This document shows positions 53,929-63,308 of a stretch of DNA of 64,000 nt, one piece after another (within the stretch, counting starts at the first letter, position 1; every line of letters starts with the position of its first letter). The DNA lies in contig NZ_JAUFQR010000001.1 in the NCBI RefSeq assembly GCF_030409875.1, forward strand, positions 2,418,001-2,482,000, in the 5' to 3' direction. Below the pieces are notes generated by a model. That model was not told where the DNA came from. It saw nothing but the letters and a program-made list of their open reading frames with translations, and ran no database searches. The translations under genes were made by a program, and so were the position numbers. The DNA comes from Chryseobacterium tructae (lineage in GTDB: Bacteria > Bacteroidota > Bacteroidia > Flavobacteriales > Weeksellaceae).

Positions 53929-54243
53929 TTAAAACCTCGATTTTTTCGGATTCAGAAGCGTGTCGAAGATCAGTACTTCCTGCCCGAACTTGTTTTCAAT
54001 TCGTTCAGCTATATTTTTCAGTTCACTTTCAAGAAAATCATTTCTCAGTTCGTCATTATCAAAGATCAAAAGAAGATTATAGTTCTTTCCTTCGTCAATA
54101 TAATCACTATGAACTTCAGACAGAATATACTTATCGACATCCATTAGATTTTCGGTCATTAAAATCAGGGTTTCATCAATATAATTTTCCCATTCTTCCA
54201 GATTATTTTTCGTGCAATGGAAAGTTATACTTAATACGCTCAT
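53929..54243 (-). CDS. DUF4286-family protein
   Basis: A 104-residue cytoplasmic protein. MSVLSITFHCTKNNLEEWEN, followed by YILSEVHSDYIDEGKNYNLL and LIFDNDELRNDFLE, match DUF4286, a small ferredoxin-like alpha/beta domain whose role is unknown and which is often found next to gyrA or similar genes in flavobacteria. The gene runs opposite to gyrA, with the two starts about 150 bases apart in a shared promoter region. A plus-strand frame across this gene is a shadow. Confidence 0.85.
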   Translation of the reverse strand: MSVLSITFHCTKNNLEEWENYIDETLILMTENLMDVDKYILSEVHSDYIDEGKNYNLLLIFDNDELRNDFLESELKNIAERIENKFGQEVLIFDTLLNPKKSRF

Positions 54244-54390
54244 ATTTTAAGAATTTTTAAGATTTTGTGGATAAATTCTAGGGCAAAAATCGGCATTTTT
54301 TTCGTAAATTAGCCCGTTAATAAAAATTCAAAATAAATAATTTTCAGACTTCCAGCTAAGGGTCTGGCAATCATTATAATAAATTTGTTT

Positions 54391-56997
54391 ATGCAAAAAG
54401 AAGGAGAAAGACTGATTCCTATCAACATTGTTGATGAAATGAAGTCGTCTTATATCGATTATTCGATGTCGGTTATCGTTTCAAGAGCGCTACCGGATGT
54501 AAGAGACGGCTTGAAACCCGTTCATAGAAGAGTACTTTATGGTATGTATGGACTAGGGGTTTTTTCGAATAGAAAATATTTAAAATCTGCGAGAATTGTT
54601 GGGGACGTTTTGGGTAAATATCACCCACACGGAGACTCTTCTGTATATGACGCGATGGTAAGAATGGCTCAGGATTGGAGTTTACGTTATCCTCAGGTAG
54701 ATGGACAAGGTAACTTTGGTTCCATGGATGGTGACCCGCCGGCAGCAATGCGTTATACCGAAGCAAGACTGAAAAAAATCTCTGATGAGGTTCTTTCTGA
54801 TCTTGATAAAGAAACTGTTGACTTCCAGAATAACTTTGACGACAGCTTACAGGAACCTACTGTAATGCCTACTAAAGTTCCCAATCTTTTAGTAAACGGT
54901 GCCTCCGGTATTGCGGTAGGGATGGCAACCAATATGGCGCCACACAATCTTTCAGAATCAGTAGATGCAATCTGTGCCTATATTGATAATAAAGAAATTA
55001 CCATTGATGAGTTAATGCAGCATATTATTGCTCCGGATTTCCCTACAGGAGGTATCATTTATGGATACGACGGAGTAAGAGATGCTTTCCATACCGGAAG
55101 AGGTAGAGTGGTTCTGAGAGCGAAAGTTAATTTCGAAGAAATCGGAAACAGAAATGCAATTATCGTAACAGAAGTTCCTTACCAGGTAAATAAGGCGGAA
55201 ATGATCGCCAGAACTGCAGAACTTGTGAAAGATGAGAAAATTCCTGGTATCCATGAGATCAGAGATGAATCAGACAGAAAAGGACTTCGCGTTGTTTATG
55301 AATTGAAAAATGATGCGATCCCGAACGTAGTTCTGAACCTTTTATATAAATATACAGCACTTCAGACTTCTTTCAGCGTAAATAACATTGCGTTGGTACA
55401 TGGAAGACCGGAGCAGTTGAATCTTAAAGATATCATCCATCACTTCGTAGAGCACAGACATGAAGTAATCGTAAGAAGAACTCAGTTTGAGCTTAAAAAA
55501 GCAAAAGAAAGAGCACATATTCTTGAAGGATTCATGAAAGTGATCGGAGGTCAGGATTCTTTAGATAGAGCAATTTCAATCATCCGTCACAGTGCTAATC
55601 CTCAGGCTGCAAAAGAAGGCTTGATCGAAGCATTTGAACTTTCAGAAATTCAGGCTCAGGCAATTCTTGATCTTAGATTAGCCCGTCTTACAGGAATGGA
55701 GCTTGATAAGATTCGTGAGGAGTATGATGCAATTATGAAAGAGATCGCCAATTTGGAGGATATTCTTGCGAGTGAGCCAAGAAGATTCCAGATTATCAAG
55801 GAGGAGCTGATCGAAATCAAAGAAAAATACGGTGACGAAAGAAGAACTGAAATTGATTATTCAGGAGGAGAAATGTCTATTGAAGATATTATTCCAAATG
55901 AATCAGTAGTTCTTACAATCTCTCATGCAGGATATGTGAAGAGAACTTCACTTTCAGAATATAAAATTCAAAGTAGAGGTGGTGTTGGAAACAAAGCGGC
56001 TACAACAAGGGATTCTGACTTCCTTGAATATATTGTGTCTGCAACAAATCACCAATATATGCTGTTCTTTACAGAAAAAGGGAGATGTTACTGGCTAAGG
56101 GTATTTGAAATTCCTGAAGGTTCAAAAACAGCAAAAGGAAGAGCAGTACAAAACCTTATCAATATTGAGCCGGATGATAAAATCAAAGCATATATCAGAA
56201 CCAATAACCTGAAGGATTCTGAATATGTAAATCAGATGAGTGTAGTAATGGTAACGAAAAACGGTACTATTAAGAAAACTTCATTAGAAGCATATTCAAG
56301 ACCAAGAGTAAATGGGGTAAATGCTATTGAAATTAGAGATAATGACCAATTATTAGGAGCTTACCTTACAAATGGTTCTTCTCAGATCATGATCGCAACT
56401 AAAAATGGTAAATGTATCCGTTTCCCTGAAGAAAAAGTAAGAGAAGTAGGTAGAGGTTCTATTGGGGTTCGTGGTATTGCTATGGAAGACAACGATGAAG
56501 CTATTGGTATGATTGTTGTGAATGATGTAGAAAATGAAACAGTTCTTGTTGTATCTGAAAAAGGATATGGTAAGAGAACTGCAGTAGAAGACTACAGAAT
56601 TACGAACAGAGGAGGAAAAGGAGTTATTACCCTAAACATTACCGAAAAAACAGGAAATCTGATTGCTATTCAAAATGTAACAGACGAAGATGGATTGATG
56701 ATCATCAATAAATCGGGTGTTGCCATCAGAATGGGAATGGATGAAATGAGAGTAATGGGTAGAAATACACAAGGGGTAAAGCTTATTAACCTTAAGAAAA
56801 ATGACGAAATTGCAGCCATTGCAAAAGTAGAAATGGATAAGGATGTAGAAGATGACTCTGAAGAACTTGAAGGTATGGAAGATGTAGAGGATATTGAAGG
56901 AGAAGTTCAGGAAGGAATGGAGTCTTTGTTTGGTAACCTTGAAGACGGAAATACAGCACCTCAGGCTGAAGATGAGAATTCTGACTCTGAAGAATAA
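54391..56997 (+). CDS. gyrA: DNA gyrase subunit A
   Basis: An 868-residue protein from the ATG at 54391 ([20 protein letters not shown]). The active-site Tyr122 is in [10 protein letters not shown], and the quinolone-determining region [18 protein letters not shown] has Ser83 and Asp87 exactly as in E. coli numbering. The GyrA-box position reads QSRGGVG, short of the QRRGGKG consensus. The C-terminal domain has the usual beta-pinwheel blades, and the end is a long acidic tail ([18 protein letters not shown]). With GyrB it introduces negative supercoils. A TTG at 54385 could add two residues. The TPR gene follows after 27 bases. Confidence 0.96.
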   Translation: MQKEGERLIPINIVDEMKSSYIDYSMSVIVSRALPDVRDGLKPVHRRVLYGMYGLGVFSNRKYLKSARIVGDVLGKYHPHGDSSVYDAMVRMAQDWSLRYPQVDGQGNFGSMDGDPPAAMRYTEARLKKISDEVLSDLDKETVDFQNNFDDSLQEPTVMPTKVPNLLVNGASGIAVGMATNMAPHNLSESVDAICAYIDNKEITIDELMQHIIAPDFPTGGIIYGYDGVRDAFHTGRGRVVLRAKVNFEEIGNRNAIIVTEVPYQVNKAEMIARTAELVKDEKIPGIHEIRDESDRKGLRVVYELKNDAIPNVVLNLLYKYTALQTSFSVNNIALVHGRPEQLNLKDIIHHFVEHRHEVIVRRTQFELKKAKERAHILEGFMKVIGGQDSLDRAISIIRHSANPQAAKEGLIEAFELSEIQAQAILDLRLARLTGMELDKIREEYDAIMKEIANLEDILASEPRRFQIIKEELIEIKEKYGDERRTEIDYSGGEMSIEDIIPNESVVLTISHAGYVKRTSLSEYKIQSRGGVGNKAATTRDSDFLEYIVSATNHQYMLFFTEKGRCYWLRVFEIPEGSKTAKGRAVQNLINIEPDDKIKAYIRTNNLKDSEYVNQMSVVMVTKNGTIKKTSLEAYSRPRVNGVNAIEIRDNDQLLGAYLTNGSSQIMIATKNGKCIRFPEEKVREVGRGSIGVRGIAMEDNDEAIGMIVVNDVENETVLVVSEKGYGKRTAVEDYRITNRGGKGVITLNITEKTGNLIAIQNVTDEDGLMIINKSGVAIRMGMDEMRVMGRNTQGVKLINLKKNDEIAAIAKVEMDKDVEDDSEELEGMEDVEDIEGEVQEGMESLFGNLEDGNTAPQAEDENSDSEE

Positions 56998-57024
56998 ATG
57001 TACAATTAATATAAAATAGTTATT

Positions 57025-58050
57025 ATGAAGAAACTAATTTTAGGGATGGCTATCGTAGCATCAGCTTTGGTTTTCGGACAGAAGGGAGATGTAAATGCTC
57101 AGCTTCAGGCTGCTAACAAAGCGGCTATGGATGCATATAATGCAAAAAATTATGCAGCTGCAGCACCTAAGTTTGTAGAAGTTTATGACTTATTAAAAGC
57201 TAATAAACAAGACAACAAACTATATATGTATTATGCAGGACTTAGTCATGCATTAGCCAACAACAGTGATGAGGCTATTAAGATATATACAGATCTTGTG
57301 AATTCTGGATTTACGGGAGTAGAAACTTCTTATACCGCTAAAGAAAAGAAAACCGGAAATGTAGTACCATTAGATAAGGCTACTTGGGAGCTTATGAAGA
57401 AAAACTCTGATTATACAGACTTCAAAAGCGAGCAATCAAAAGGGGTAGAGGTAGACTTGTATGAAACTCTATCTTCACTACTTCTTAATGCTAAGAAACC
57501 CAATGAAGCTCTTGTAATCATTGAAAAAGGTTTAGTTAAATATCCTAATAATGCTAAGCTTAAAGAAGATCAAACCAATGCTTATCTTGCATCAGGAAAT
57601 ACAGAGAAATTTGTTGTTGGATTGAAAGAGCAGTTAGCAAAGAATCCTAATGACGCTACAAACTGGTATAACCTTGGAGTAATGCAAGCAAAAACTCCGG
57701 CTACCGTTAATGATGCATTAGAGTCATTCAAAAAAGCGATTGAGCTTAAGCCTGATTTTGCTAATGCTTATCAAAACCTTGTTTATACAACAATTGGAGA
57801 TGATTCTAAAATTGTAACGGAGATCAATGCATTGAGAAAAGACAAGCCGGATGCAGCAACTAAGTTAATCGATGAGAGAAAAGCCAGATTTACTCAAGCT
57901 TTACCTTTTGCAGAAAGCTGGTATAAAGCAGATCCTAAGAATATCGATGCCGTTAGTACATTAAAAGAAATTTATGTAGTCACTAAAAACATGGATAAAG
58001 TAAAAGAAATGAAAGCTAAAGAAGCTGAGCTAAGTGCAGCTGCAAAGTAA
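57025..58050 (+). CDS. Tetratricopeptide repeat protein, periplasmic
   Basis: A 341-residue protein with a signal peptide (MKKLILGMAIVASALVFGQ). TPR-type helices are seen at about 30-75 (NAKNYAAAAPKFVEVYDLLK), 150-185 (KPNEALVIIEKGLVKYPNNA), and 215-265 (ATNWYNLGVMQAKTPATVND then ALESFKKAIELKPDFANAYQ). It should act as a protein-interaction scaffold in the periplasm. It follows gyrA by 27 bases, so it may be co-transcribed, although a functional link is not evident. A strong terminator follows. Confidence 0.85.
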   Translation: MKKLILGMAIVASALVFGQKGDVNAQLQAANKAAMDAYNAKNYAAAAPKFVEVYDLLKANKQDNKLYMYYAGLSHALANNSDEAIKIYTDLVNSGFTGVETSYTAKEKKTGNVVPLDKATWELMKKNSDYTDFKSEQSKGVEVDLYETLSSLLLNAKKPNEALVIIEKGLVKYPNNAKLKEDQTNAYLASGNTEKFVVGLKEQLAKNPNDATNWYNLGVMQAKTPATVNDALESFKKAIELKPDFANAYQNLVYTTIGDDSKIVTEINALRKDKPDAATKLIDERKARFTQALPFAESWYKADPKNIDAVSTLKEIYVVTKNMDKVKEMKAKEAELSAAAK

Positions 58051-58071
58051 TCATTTTGTAACTTAACAATA

Positions 58072-58108
58072 AAAAGCCGGAACATTCAATGTTTCGGCTT
58101 TTGTTTTT
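58072..58108 (+). terminator. Intrinsic terminator after gyrA-TPR
   Basis: A 13-bp stem (AAAGCCGGAACAT / ATGTTTCGGCTTT, one G-T pair) is followed by T-rich sequence. Confidence 0.88.
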
Positions 58109-58209
58109 AACAAAAACAAGATTTATAGTTTAAAATTTATCATCCAAAATTTCTCTTCCTTCTGAAGAGGATCGGTAAATTTCATCCCTAGAAATTCTCT
58201 GTAATTCCG

Positions 58210-58217
58210 TATCTTTG
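58210..58217 (+). promoter_or_regulatory. -7 promoter box for menB
   Basis: TATCTTTG matches TAnnTTTG and lies 17 bases before the menB ATG. Confidence 0.6.
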
Positions 58218-58234
58218 AGAAAAATTTTAACAAA

Positions 58235-59071
58235 ATGATCGAGTGGAAAACCGTTAAGGAATACGATGATATTACCTATAAAAAATGTAATGGTGTAGCA
58301 AGAATTGCTTTCAACAGACCGGAAGTACGTAATGCTTTCAGACCTAAAACAACGTCAGAATTATACGATGCTTTTTATGATGCCTCTGAAGACTCTTCAA
58401 TAGGGGTTGTTTTGCTTTCAGGAGAAGGGCCAAGTCCTAAAGATGGAGGTTGGGCTTTCTGTAGTGGCGGAGATCAAAAAGCAAGAGGTCACCAGGGGTA
58501 TGTAGGAGAAGATGGAAGACACCGTCTAAATATTCTGGAAGTTCAACGTCTGATCCGTTTCATGCCTAAAGTGGTAATTGCCGTAGTTCCGGGTTGGGCT
58601 GTAGGTGGTGGACACTCACTTCATGTGGTTTGTGACTTGACTTTAGCGAGTGAAGAACACGCAATTTTCAAGCAAACTGATGCTGATGTAACGAGTTTTG
58701 ACGGAGGGTATGGATCAGCTTATCTTGCAAAAATGGTCGGTCAGAAAAAAGCTCGTGAAATTTTCTTTTTAGGAAGAAATTATTCCGCTCAGGAAGCATT
58801 TGAAATGGGAATGGTAAACAAAGTAGTTCCCCATGCAGAATTGGAAGATACTGCTTATGAATGGGCTCAGGAAATCTTAGGGAAATCTCCAATGTCTATC
58901 AGAATGTTGAAGTTTGCAATGAACCTTACTGATGATGGAATGGTTGGTCAACAGGTATTTGCAGGAGAAGCAACTCGTTTAGCATATATGACTGAAGAAG
59001 CTCAGGAAGGAAGAAATGCATTCCTTGAAAAAAGAAAACCGAATTTCGGAGACGATAAGTGGATATCGTAA
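58235..59071 (+). CDS. menB: 1,4-dihydroxy-2-naphthoyl-CoA synthase
   Basis: A 278-residue crotonase-fold enzyme of menaquinone biosynthesis that cyclises o-succinylbenzoyl-CoA. RNAFRPKTTSELYDAFYDAS, GWAFCSGGDQKARG (the oxyanion/bicarbonate region), VVPGWAVGGGHSLHVVCDLT and TDADVTSFDGGYGSAYLA are all MenB hallmarks, and the length is normal. menA follows 98 bases later, separated by a long inverted repeat. The pair encodes two steps of the same pathway. It has its own -7 box. Confidence 0.95.
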   Translation: MIEWKTVKEYDDITYKKCNGVARIAFNRPEVRNAFRPKTTSELYDAFYDASEDSSIGVVLLSGEGPSPKDGGWAFCSGGDQKARGHQGYVGEDGRHRLNILEVQRLIRFMPKVVIAVVPGWAVGGGHSLHVVCDLTLASEEHAIFKQTDADVTSFDGGYGSAYLAKMVGQKKAREIFFLGRNYSAQEAFEMGMVNKVVPHAELEDTAYEWAQEILGKSPMSIRMLKFAMNLTDDGMVGQQVFAGEATRLAYMTEEAQEGRNAFLEKRKPNFGDDKWIS

Positions 59072-59082
59072 ATATTGTATGG

Positions 59083-59144
59083 ATGTATTCATGTAAAAAG
59101 TAGTAATGATATGAGTGTCGTTTTATCATTTTACATGAATACAT
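59083..59144. repeat. Long inverted repeat between menB and menA
   Basis: A perfect 16-bp arm ATGTATTCATGTAAAA (59083-59098) is repeated inverted at 59129-59144 with 30 bases between; AATGAT / ATCATT inside extends the hairpin. No T-run follows in the plus direction, so it is not a standard terminator. It may stabilise or attenuate the menB-menA mRNA, or bind a protein. Confidence 0.7.
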
Positions 59145-59169
59145 TGTATATGAATACAAGAAAAATAAT

Positions 59170-60099
59170 ATGACTGATTGGATAAAAGCCGCAAGGCTAA
59201 GAACTTTGCCGCTATCATTAAGCGGAATTATTATGGGAGCTTTTATTGCAAAATGGAGGCTGTACAGAGAAGGCGGAACATGGGACTGGAAGATTTTTGC
59301 CCTGGCACTTTTGGTAACGCTTTTGTATCAGATTTTATCAAACTATGCCAATGATTATGGTGATGGGGTAAAAGGAACCGATGCAAAAAGAATTAATGAA
59401 GCAGAAGCAAGAGCAGTAGCCTCAGGAAAAATTACGGCTAAACAGATGAAAAATGCGGTGATTCTTTTTTCAGCACTGGCTTTCATTGCTACGATTGCAT
59501 TATTGTATGTTGCTTTCATTCCAAATTATATGAATGAATTTTACATTTTCATAGGATTGGGTGTAGCTTGTATTTTAGCCGCCATCGGATATACAGTAGG
59601 GAAGAAGCCTTACGGATATATGGGACTGGGAGATATCTTTGTATTTATCTTCTTTGGATTGGTTTCTGTATGCGGAAGTTATTTCCTGTTTACAAAAACA
59701 TTCAGCTGGGATATGATGTTGCCGGGAACTGCAGTAGGAATGATGAGTATGGCAGTGCTGAACCTGAACAATATGAGAGATATTGAAAGTGATAAGCTGT
59801 CGGGAAAAAACAGTTTTGCATTAAGAATCGGATTCAAAAATGCAATGATCTATGAAATGATTCTGTTACAACTTCCTTTGATATTGATTTTTGCTTTCCT
59901 CGGAATCAATGGATTCTTTCAGGAACAGAACTATTATGTTTTTATTGTAATGATCCTTATGTTTCCTTTGATGAAACTGAGAAGAAGTATCATGTCGGTA
60001 AAAGAGCCAAAGGAATTAGATCAGTATTTAAAGCAGGTTGGGATCATGACGTTTATAATGGCAATTCTTACAGCAGCTGGACTTAATTTATTTAACTAA
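59170..60099 (+). CDS. menA: 1,4-dihydroxy-2-naphthoate polyprenyltransferase
   Basis: A 309-residue UbiA-superfamily membrane enzyme with about nine hydrophobic segments. The first Asp motif NYANDYGDGVKGTD (about 57-70) is the MenA form that binds Mg2+-polyprenyl diphosphate; the second is NNMRDIESDKLSGKN (about 198-212). It joins dihydroxynaphthoate to a prenyl chain, the membrane step of menaquinone synthesis. It follows menB and precedes an SRPBCC gene by 18 bases. Confidence 0.93.
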   Translation: MTDWIKAARLRTLPLSLSGIIMGAFIAKWRLYREGGTWDWKIFALALLVTLLYQILSNYANDYGDGVKGTDAKRINEAEARAVASGKITAKQMKNAVILFSALAFIATIALLYVAFIPNYMNEFYIFIGLGVACILAAIGYTVGKKPYGYMGLGDIFVFIFFGLVSVCGSYFLFTKTFSWDMMLPGTAVGMMSMAVLNLNNMRDIESDKLSGKNSFALRIGFKNAMIYEMILLQLPLILIFAFLGINGFFQEQNYYVFIVMILMFPLMKLRRSIMSVKEPKELDQYLKQVGIMTFIMAILTAAGLNLFN

Positions 60100-60117
60100 A
60101 TCTAAAAATATTATATT

Positions 60118-60564
60118 ATGAGTTCCAATGTCTATGTCGAAGCACAAATGCTTATCAGAAAACCGATTGAAGATGTTTTTGAAGCATTCATCAATCCTGA
60201 AGTAACCACTAATTTCTGGTTTACAAAATCTACCGGAAAATTAGAAGAAGGGAAAACAGTAACCTGGGAATGGGAAATGTACGGCGTAAAAAACGTAGTA
60301 AACGTTCATCAGATTATTCCGAACCAACTGATTAAAACAGAATGGGGAGAACCTTCGGTACACGTAGACTATGAATTTAAAACCATGGAAAACGGAACTC
60401 TTGTTGTCATTAAGAGCTATGGATTCACTCAAACAGGTGAAGACCTCCTAAGACAGGTTAATGACAATACAGGTGGTTTTACGACCGTTTTAGACGGCTG
60501 TAAAGCGTATCTGGAACATGGGATCAATCTGAGGCTGATTGAAGATAAATTCCCATCGAAATAG
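60118..60564 (+). CDS. SRPBCC (AHSA1-like) domain protein
   Basis: A 148-residue single-domain protein of the START/Bet v1-like SRPBCC superfamily. MLIRKPIEDVFEAFINPEVT then TNFWFTKSTGKLEEGKTVTW and the strand pattern WEMYGVKNVVNVHQIIPN are typical of the AHSA1-like branch, whose members bind hydrophobic ligands; the role of this one is unknown. It lies 18 bases after menA and may be in the same transcript, but no pathway link is known. A short inverted repeat follows. Confidence 0.88.
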   Translation: MSSNVYVEAQMLIRKPIEDVFEAFINPEVTTNFWFTKSTGKLEEGKTVTWEWEMYGVKNVVNVHQIIPNQLIKTEWGEPSVHVDYEFKTMENGTLVVIKSYGFTQTGEDLLRQVNDNTGGFTTVLDGCKAYLEHGINLRLIEDKFPSK

Positions 60565-60579
60565 GTAAAGTAAATAAAC

Positions 60580-60597
60580 AACGCTTAGCGTTTTAAA
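60580..60597 (+). terminator. Possible weak terminator after the SRPBCC gene
   Basis: A short stem AACGCT / AGCGTT with a one-base loop is followed by only TTAAA, so it may be just part of a dispersed repeat. Confidence 0.3.
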
Positions 60598-60707
60598 AGA
60601 AAACATGGATGGCACAAATGCTTTTACGGATATTACCAAACTAATGGTGCTATTCGTGAAATTATTTGAGTCATTTGTGTTTCATCATAATTGAAATTAA
60701 ATTTACA

Positions 60708-61394
60708 ATGAAAATACAATTTTTAGGGCAAAATTGTTTCCTGTTCACGTATAAGGACAAAACAATTTTAAGTGACCCTTTCTACAACTACAAAAAAGCG
60801 GAATCAGGTTTTGATATTACCGCACACAAAATCGATTACATCTTGTTGACCCATGCTCATGGCGATCATATTGCCGATGTAGCGGAAGTATTGCAGCATT
60901 ATCCGGAAGCAACAGTGATTGGAGTGCCAGAAGTATGCGGATACTTTACACAAGCTAAAAATAGAGACGATGTGAACCTCGGAGGATCGGCAAAAATCGG
61001 CGATCTTAAAATTTCCATGGTTCCGGCTCACCACACGAGTTCTTTCCCTGATGGAAGCTATGGTGGTGTTCCTGTAGGGTATATTTTCAGATTACCTGAA
61101 GGGAAGAATGTATATTTAGCTGGAGATACAGGAGTAATGGCGGATATGGAGCTATTCCCAAGATTATACGGAAATATCGATCTTTCTATCCTTCCAATTG
61201 GCAGCCACTACACAATGTGTCCTAGAAAAGCGTCTTTCGCTGCCGCAGAACTTTTAAAAACTCCAAAGGTAATCGGATGTCACTTTGATACATTCCCAGC
61301 GATTGAAATCAACCATGAAAGTGCATTAAAGCATTTCGCTGATAAAAATGTAGAACTTGTTTTACCAAAATTAGGAGAGACGTTCGAATTTTAA
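60708..61394 (+). CDS. UPF0173-type metal-dependent hydrolase (metallo-beta-lactamase fold)
   Basis: A 228-residue enzyme from the ATG at 60708 (MKIQFLGQNCFLFTYKDKTI). The metal motif THAHGDH gives His49, His51, Asp53 and His54; further ligands are His at VPAHHTSS, Asp in LAGDTGVM and His in VIGCHFDTFP. The layout is that of UPF0173 hydrolases of the beta-lactamase superfamily. The substrate is unknown. The frame upstream to 60666 has no start better than this ATG. It stands alone, followed after about 120 bases by the SRP RNA on the other strand. Confidence 0.9.
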   Translation: MKIQFLGQNCFLFTYKDKTILSDPFYNYKKAESGFDITAHKIDYILLTHAHGDHIADVAEVLQHYPEATVIGVPEVCGYFTQAKNRDDVNLGGSAKIGDLKISMVPAHHTSSFPDGSYGGVPVGYIFRLPEGKNVYLAGDTGVMADMELFPRLYGNIDLSILPIGSHYTMCPRKASFAAAELLKTPKVIGCHFDTFPAIEINHESALKHFADKNVELVLPKLGETFEF

Positions 61395-61512
61395 TCAATA
61401 ATAAGACGGAGGTAATATAACAATTAGAATAATGAAAAAGATGCGTAAGGTATTAAAAACAAAAAAAGATAATTATCAAATTACCTCTCTTCTCACTTTA
61501 AACCAAAAAAAA

Positions 61513-61608
61513 ATGGCAAGCTACCTAAATCACACCGCTACGACCAATTACCTTTGCTGCGTTCCCACCCTGGAGGATTCTCAGGAGCTGGTTGTTTAGG
61601 ACTTGCCG
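61513..61608 (-). ncRNA. ffs: Signal recognition particle RNA, small bacterial type
   Basis: On the minus strand the apical part reads CAGGGTGGGAACGCAGCA, matching the conserved SRP helix 8 pattern CAGG-N3-GGAA-N-G-N-AGCA with a GGAA tetraloop. The outer arms GGCAAGTCC (near 61607) and GCTTGCC (near 61515) pair, closing a hairpin of about 95 bases. It binds Ffh and directs ribosomes making membrane proteins to the translocon. The 3' end runs into TTTTTTTTT, an intrinsic terminator. A small open frame on the plus strand here is a shadow. Confidence 0.9.
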
Positions 61609-61611
61609 TTG

Positions 61612-61642
61612 CAAAGGTAGGAAATATTTGTAAACTTCAAAA
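61612..61642 (-). promoter_or_regulatory. Promoter of the SRP RNA
   Basis: On the minus strand TACCTTTG (61619-61612) is a perfect -7 box, with a TTTTG at 61642-61638 and 18 bases between. The first base of the RNA stem lies 4-5 bases after the box, as expected for a start site. Confidence 0.7.
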
Positions 61643-61739
61643 CTTTATTAAAGAAAATTTGTCGAAAAAATGCAGTAGTAGAGCTAATCGGCTGACATTT
61701 AGGGGAATAATTTTTCAACTTTTTTCTAAAAAATTTAAC

Positions 61740-62342
61740 ATGACGAAAAGTCCATCAACACTAGGAATTATACTTTTTATCGCTACAATGATCGTTTTCT
61801 TTGTAGTGTACACTTTTTTTTCAGGAATCAATTATTTTGATATATCACTGAAAACCAATACTTTTGTATTGCCAATTCTATACACCGGAGCCGCATTCTG
61901 GTCGGTAAAAACCTATTGGAACAACAATAGAGTGGTAACTTTTAAGGAAGCTTTCAAAAGAGCATTCATTCCGATGTTTATCGGAGGGATTCTTTCAATA
62001 TTCAGTATTTATGCATTTTTAAACTTTGCAGATACTGATGCAAAAAAGCTTTTGAACTATCAATATGTCCAAAGACAGAAGTCGGAACTGGATACAGAAT
62101 ATACTTCAGCGAGAAAAATTTTGAAGCATCAGAAAGATATTGATGAGCTGGATCAGAAGTATAAAGAGAGAGTACAGAGCTTTGCTCCAGACGTTGTAAA
62201 AGGAAAAGATATGCTTACTGCAAGTCATTTTTCAGGATATTTTGCAGCAATTCTTATATTTTACGTAGTTTTGTCGGTGTTTTTCGGAGCATTTTTCAGA
62301 ACAAGAAGTATCTATCAGCCCGAAGAAACAAATCAAGACTAA
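61740..62342 (+). CDS. DUF4199-domain membrane protein
   Basis: A 200-residue membrane protein from the ATG at 61740 (MTKSPSTLGIILFIATMIVF). Hydrophobic segments lie at about 8-28, 38-55, 76-95 and 160-185; the region between carries a charged helix (VQRQKSELDTEYTSARKILK). This matches DUF4199, which is common in Bacteroidetes and usually sits next to a glycosyltransferase, as here. The frame extends upstream across the SRP RNA and is ignored. The glycosyltransferase gene starts 16 bases later. Confidence 0.85.
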   Translation: MTKSPSTLGIILFIATMIVFFVVYTFFSGINYFDISLKTNTFVLPILYTGAAFWSVKTYWNNNRVVTFKEAFKRAFIPMFIGGILSIFSIYAFLNFADTDAKKLLNYQYVQRQKSELDTEYTSARKILKHQKDIDELDQKYKERVQSFAPDVVKGKDMLTASHFSGYFAAILIFYVVLSVFFGAFFRTRSIYQPEETNQD

Positions 62343-62358
62343 TTTTTATTAAAATTAA

Positions 62359-63308
62359 ATGAACTTATCTATAGTTATTCCGTTACTGAACGAAGAAGAC
62401 TCTCTGGAAGAGCTTTTTTCAAGAATTGATAAAGTCTGTCAAACCAGCAGTTTATCTTACGAGATTTGGTTTGTAGATGACGGAAGTACGGATTTATCGT
62501 GGAGTATTATTGAGAACCTGAAAGTACAGTATCCTCAGATCCACGCTATTAAATTTCCAGAAATTATGGGAAATCTCAGGCACTTCATGCTGCCTTTGCA
62601 AGAACAAACGGTGATGTAGTAATTACCATGGATGCCGACTTACAGGACTTTCCGGAAGAAATCCCTGAACTGTATAATATGATCATTCAGGACAATTACG
62701 ATATTGTTTCCGGTTGGAAGAAAAAACGTTTTGATAATGTAATGACGAAAAATATTCCGTCAAAACTCTTCAATGCAGCAGCAAGAAAAGTTTCCGGGGT
62801 TTATCTTCACGATTTCAACTGTGGTTTGAAAGCTTACAAAAAGCAAGTGGTAAAATCTGTAGATGTATATGGAGATATGCACCGCTACATTCCGGTATTA
62901 GCTGCCAATGCAGGTTTCAGAAGAATTACGGAAAAAGAAGTACAGCATCAGGCAAGACCTTACGGGACTTCGAAATTCGGAACGGAGAGATTTGTAAGAG
63001 GATTTTTGGATCTGGTAACCCTTTGGTTTGTAAGCCGTTTTGGAGGAAGACCAATGCATTTCTTCGGAGCAGTAGGAACTGTAATGTTTATTTTAGGTTT
63101 CCTTTCAGCATTATGGCTGGGAGTATCCAAGCTGATTGATGTAGCCAGAGGAATCTATGGCCATTTAATCACCAATAATCCTTGGTTTTACATTGCTTTA
63201 ACCATGATGATTATGGGAACTTTGCTATTTGTAGCCGGATTCTTAGGAGAAATGATCATCAGAACCAACCGCGAGCATAAGAATTATAATATTGATGAAG
63301 TGATATAA
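62359..63308 (+). pseudogene. Glycosyltransferase family 2 (dolichol-phosphate mannosyltransferase-like), frameshifted in this sequence
   Basis: A membrane-anchored GT2 enzyme, about 316 residues once corrected, which is the usual length of the DPM/GtrB-like group. The N-terminus LSIVIPLLNEEDSLEELFSR and FVDDGSTDLSWSIIE give the nucleotide-binding start; MDADLQDFPEEIPELY gives the catalytic DxD-type motif. The C-terminal third has two transmembrane segments (about 230-255 and 270-295). The frame breaks at about 62557: AAATTTCCAGAAAT needs one more base to give KF-x-RNYGKSQALHAAFART. It is coupled to the next gene through TAATG. The lipid acceptor is unknown. Confidence 0.85.

Noticed and set aside
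53703..54260. 185-residue plus-strand frame
   Set aside because: It overlaps the His/Gly-rich lipoprotein in another frame and lies antisense to the well-supported DUF4286 gene.
61433..61600. Small plus-strand frame beginning MKKMRKVLKTKKDN
   Set aside because: Its second half is the reverse complement of the SRP RNA, and no other coding feature supports it.
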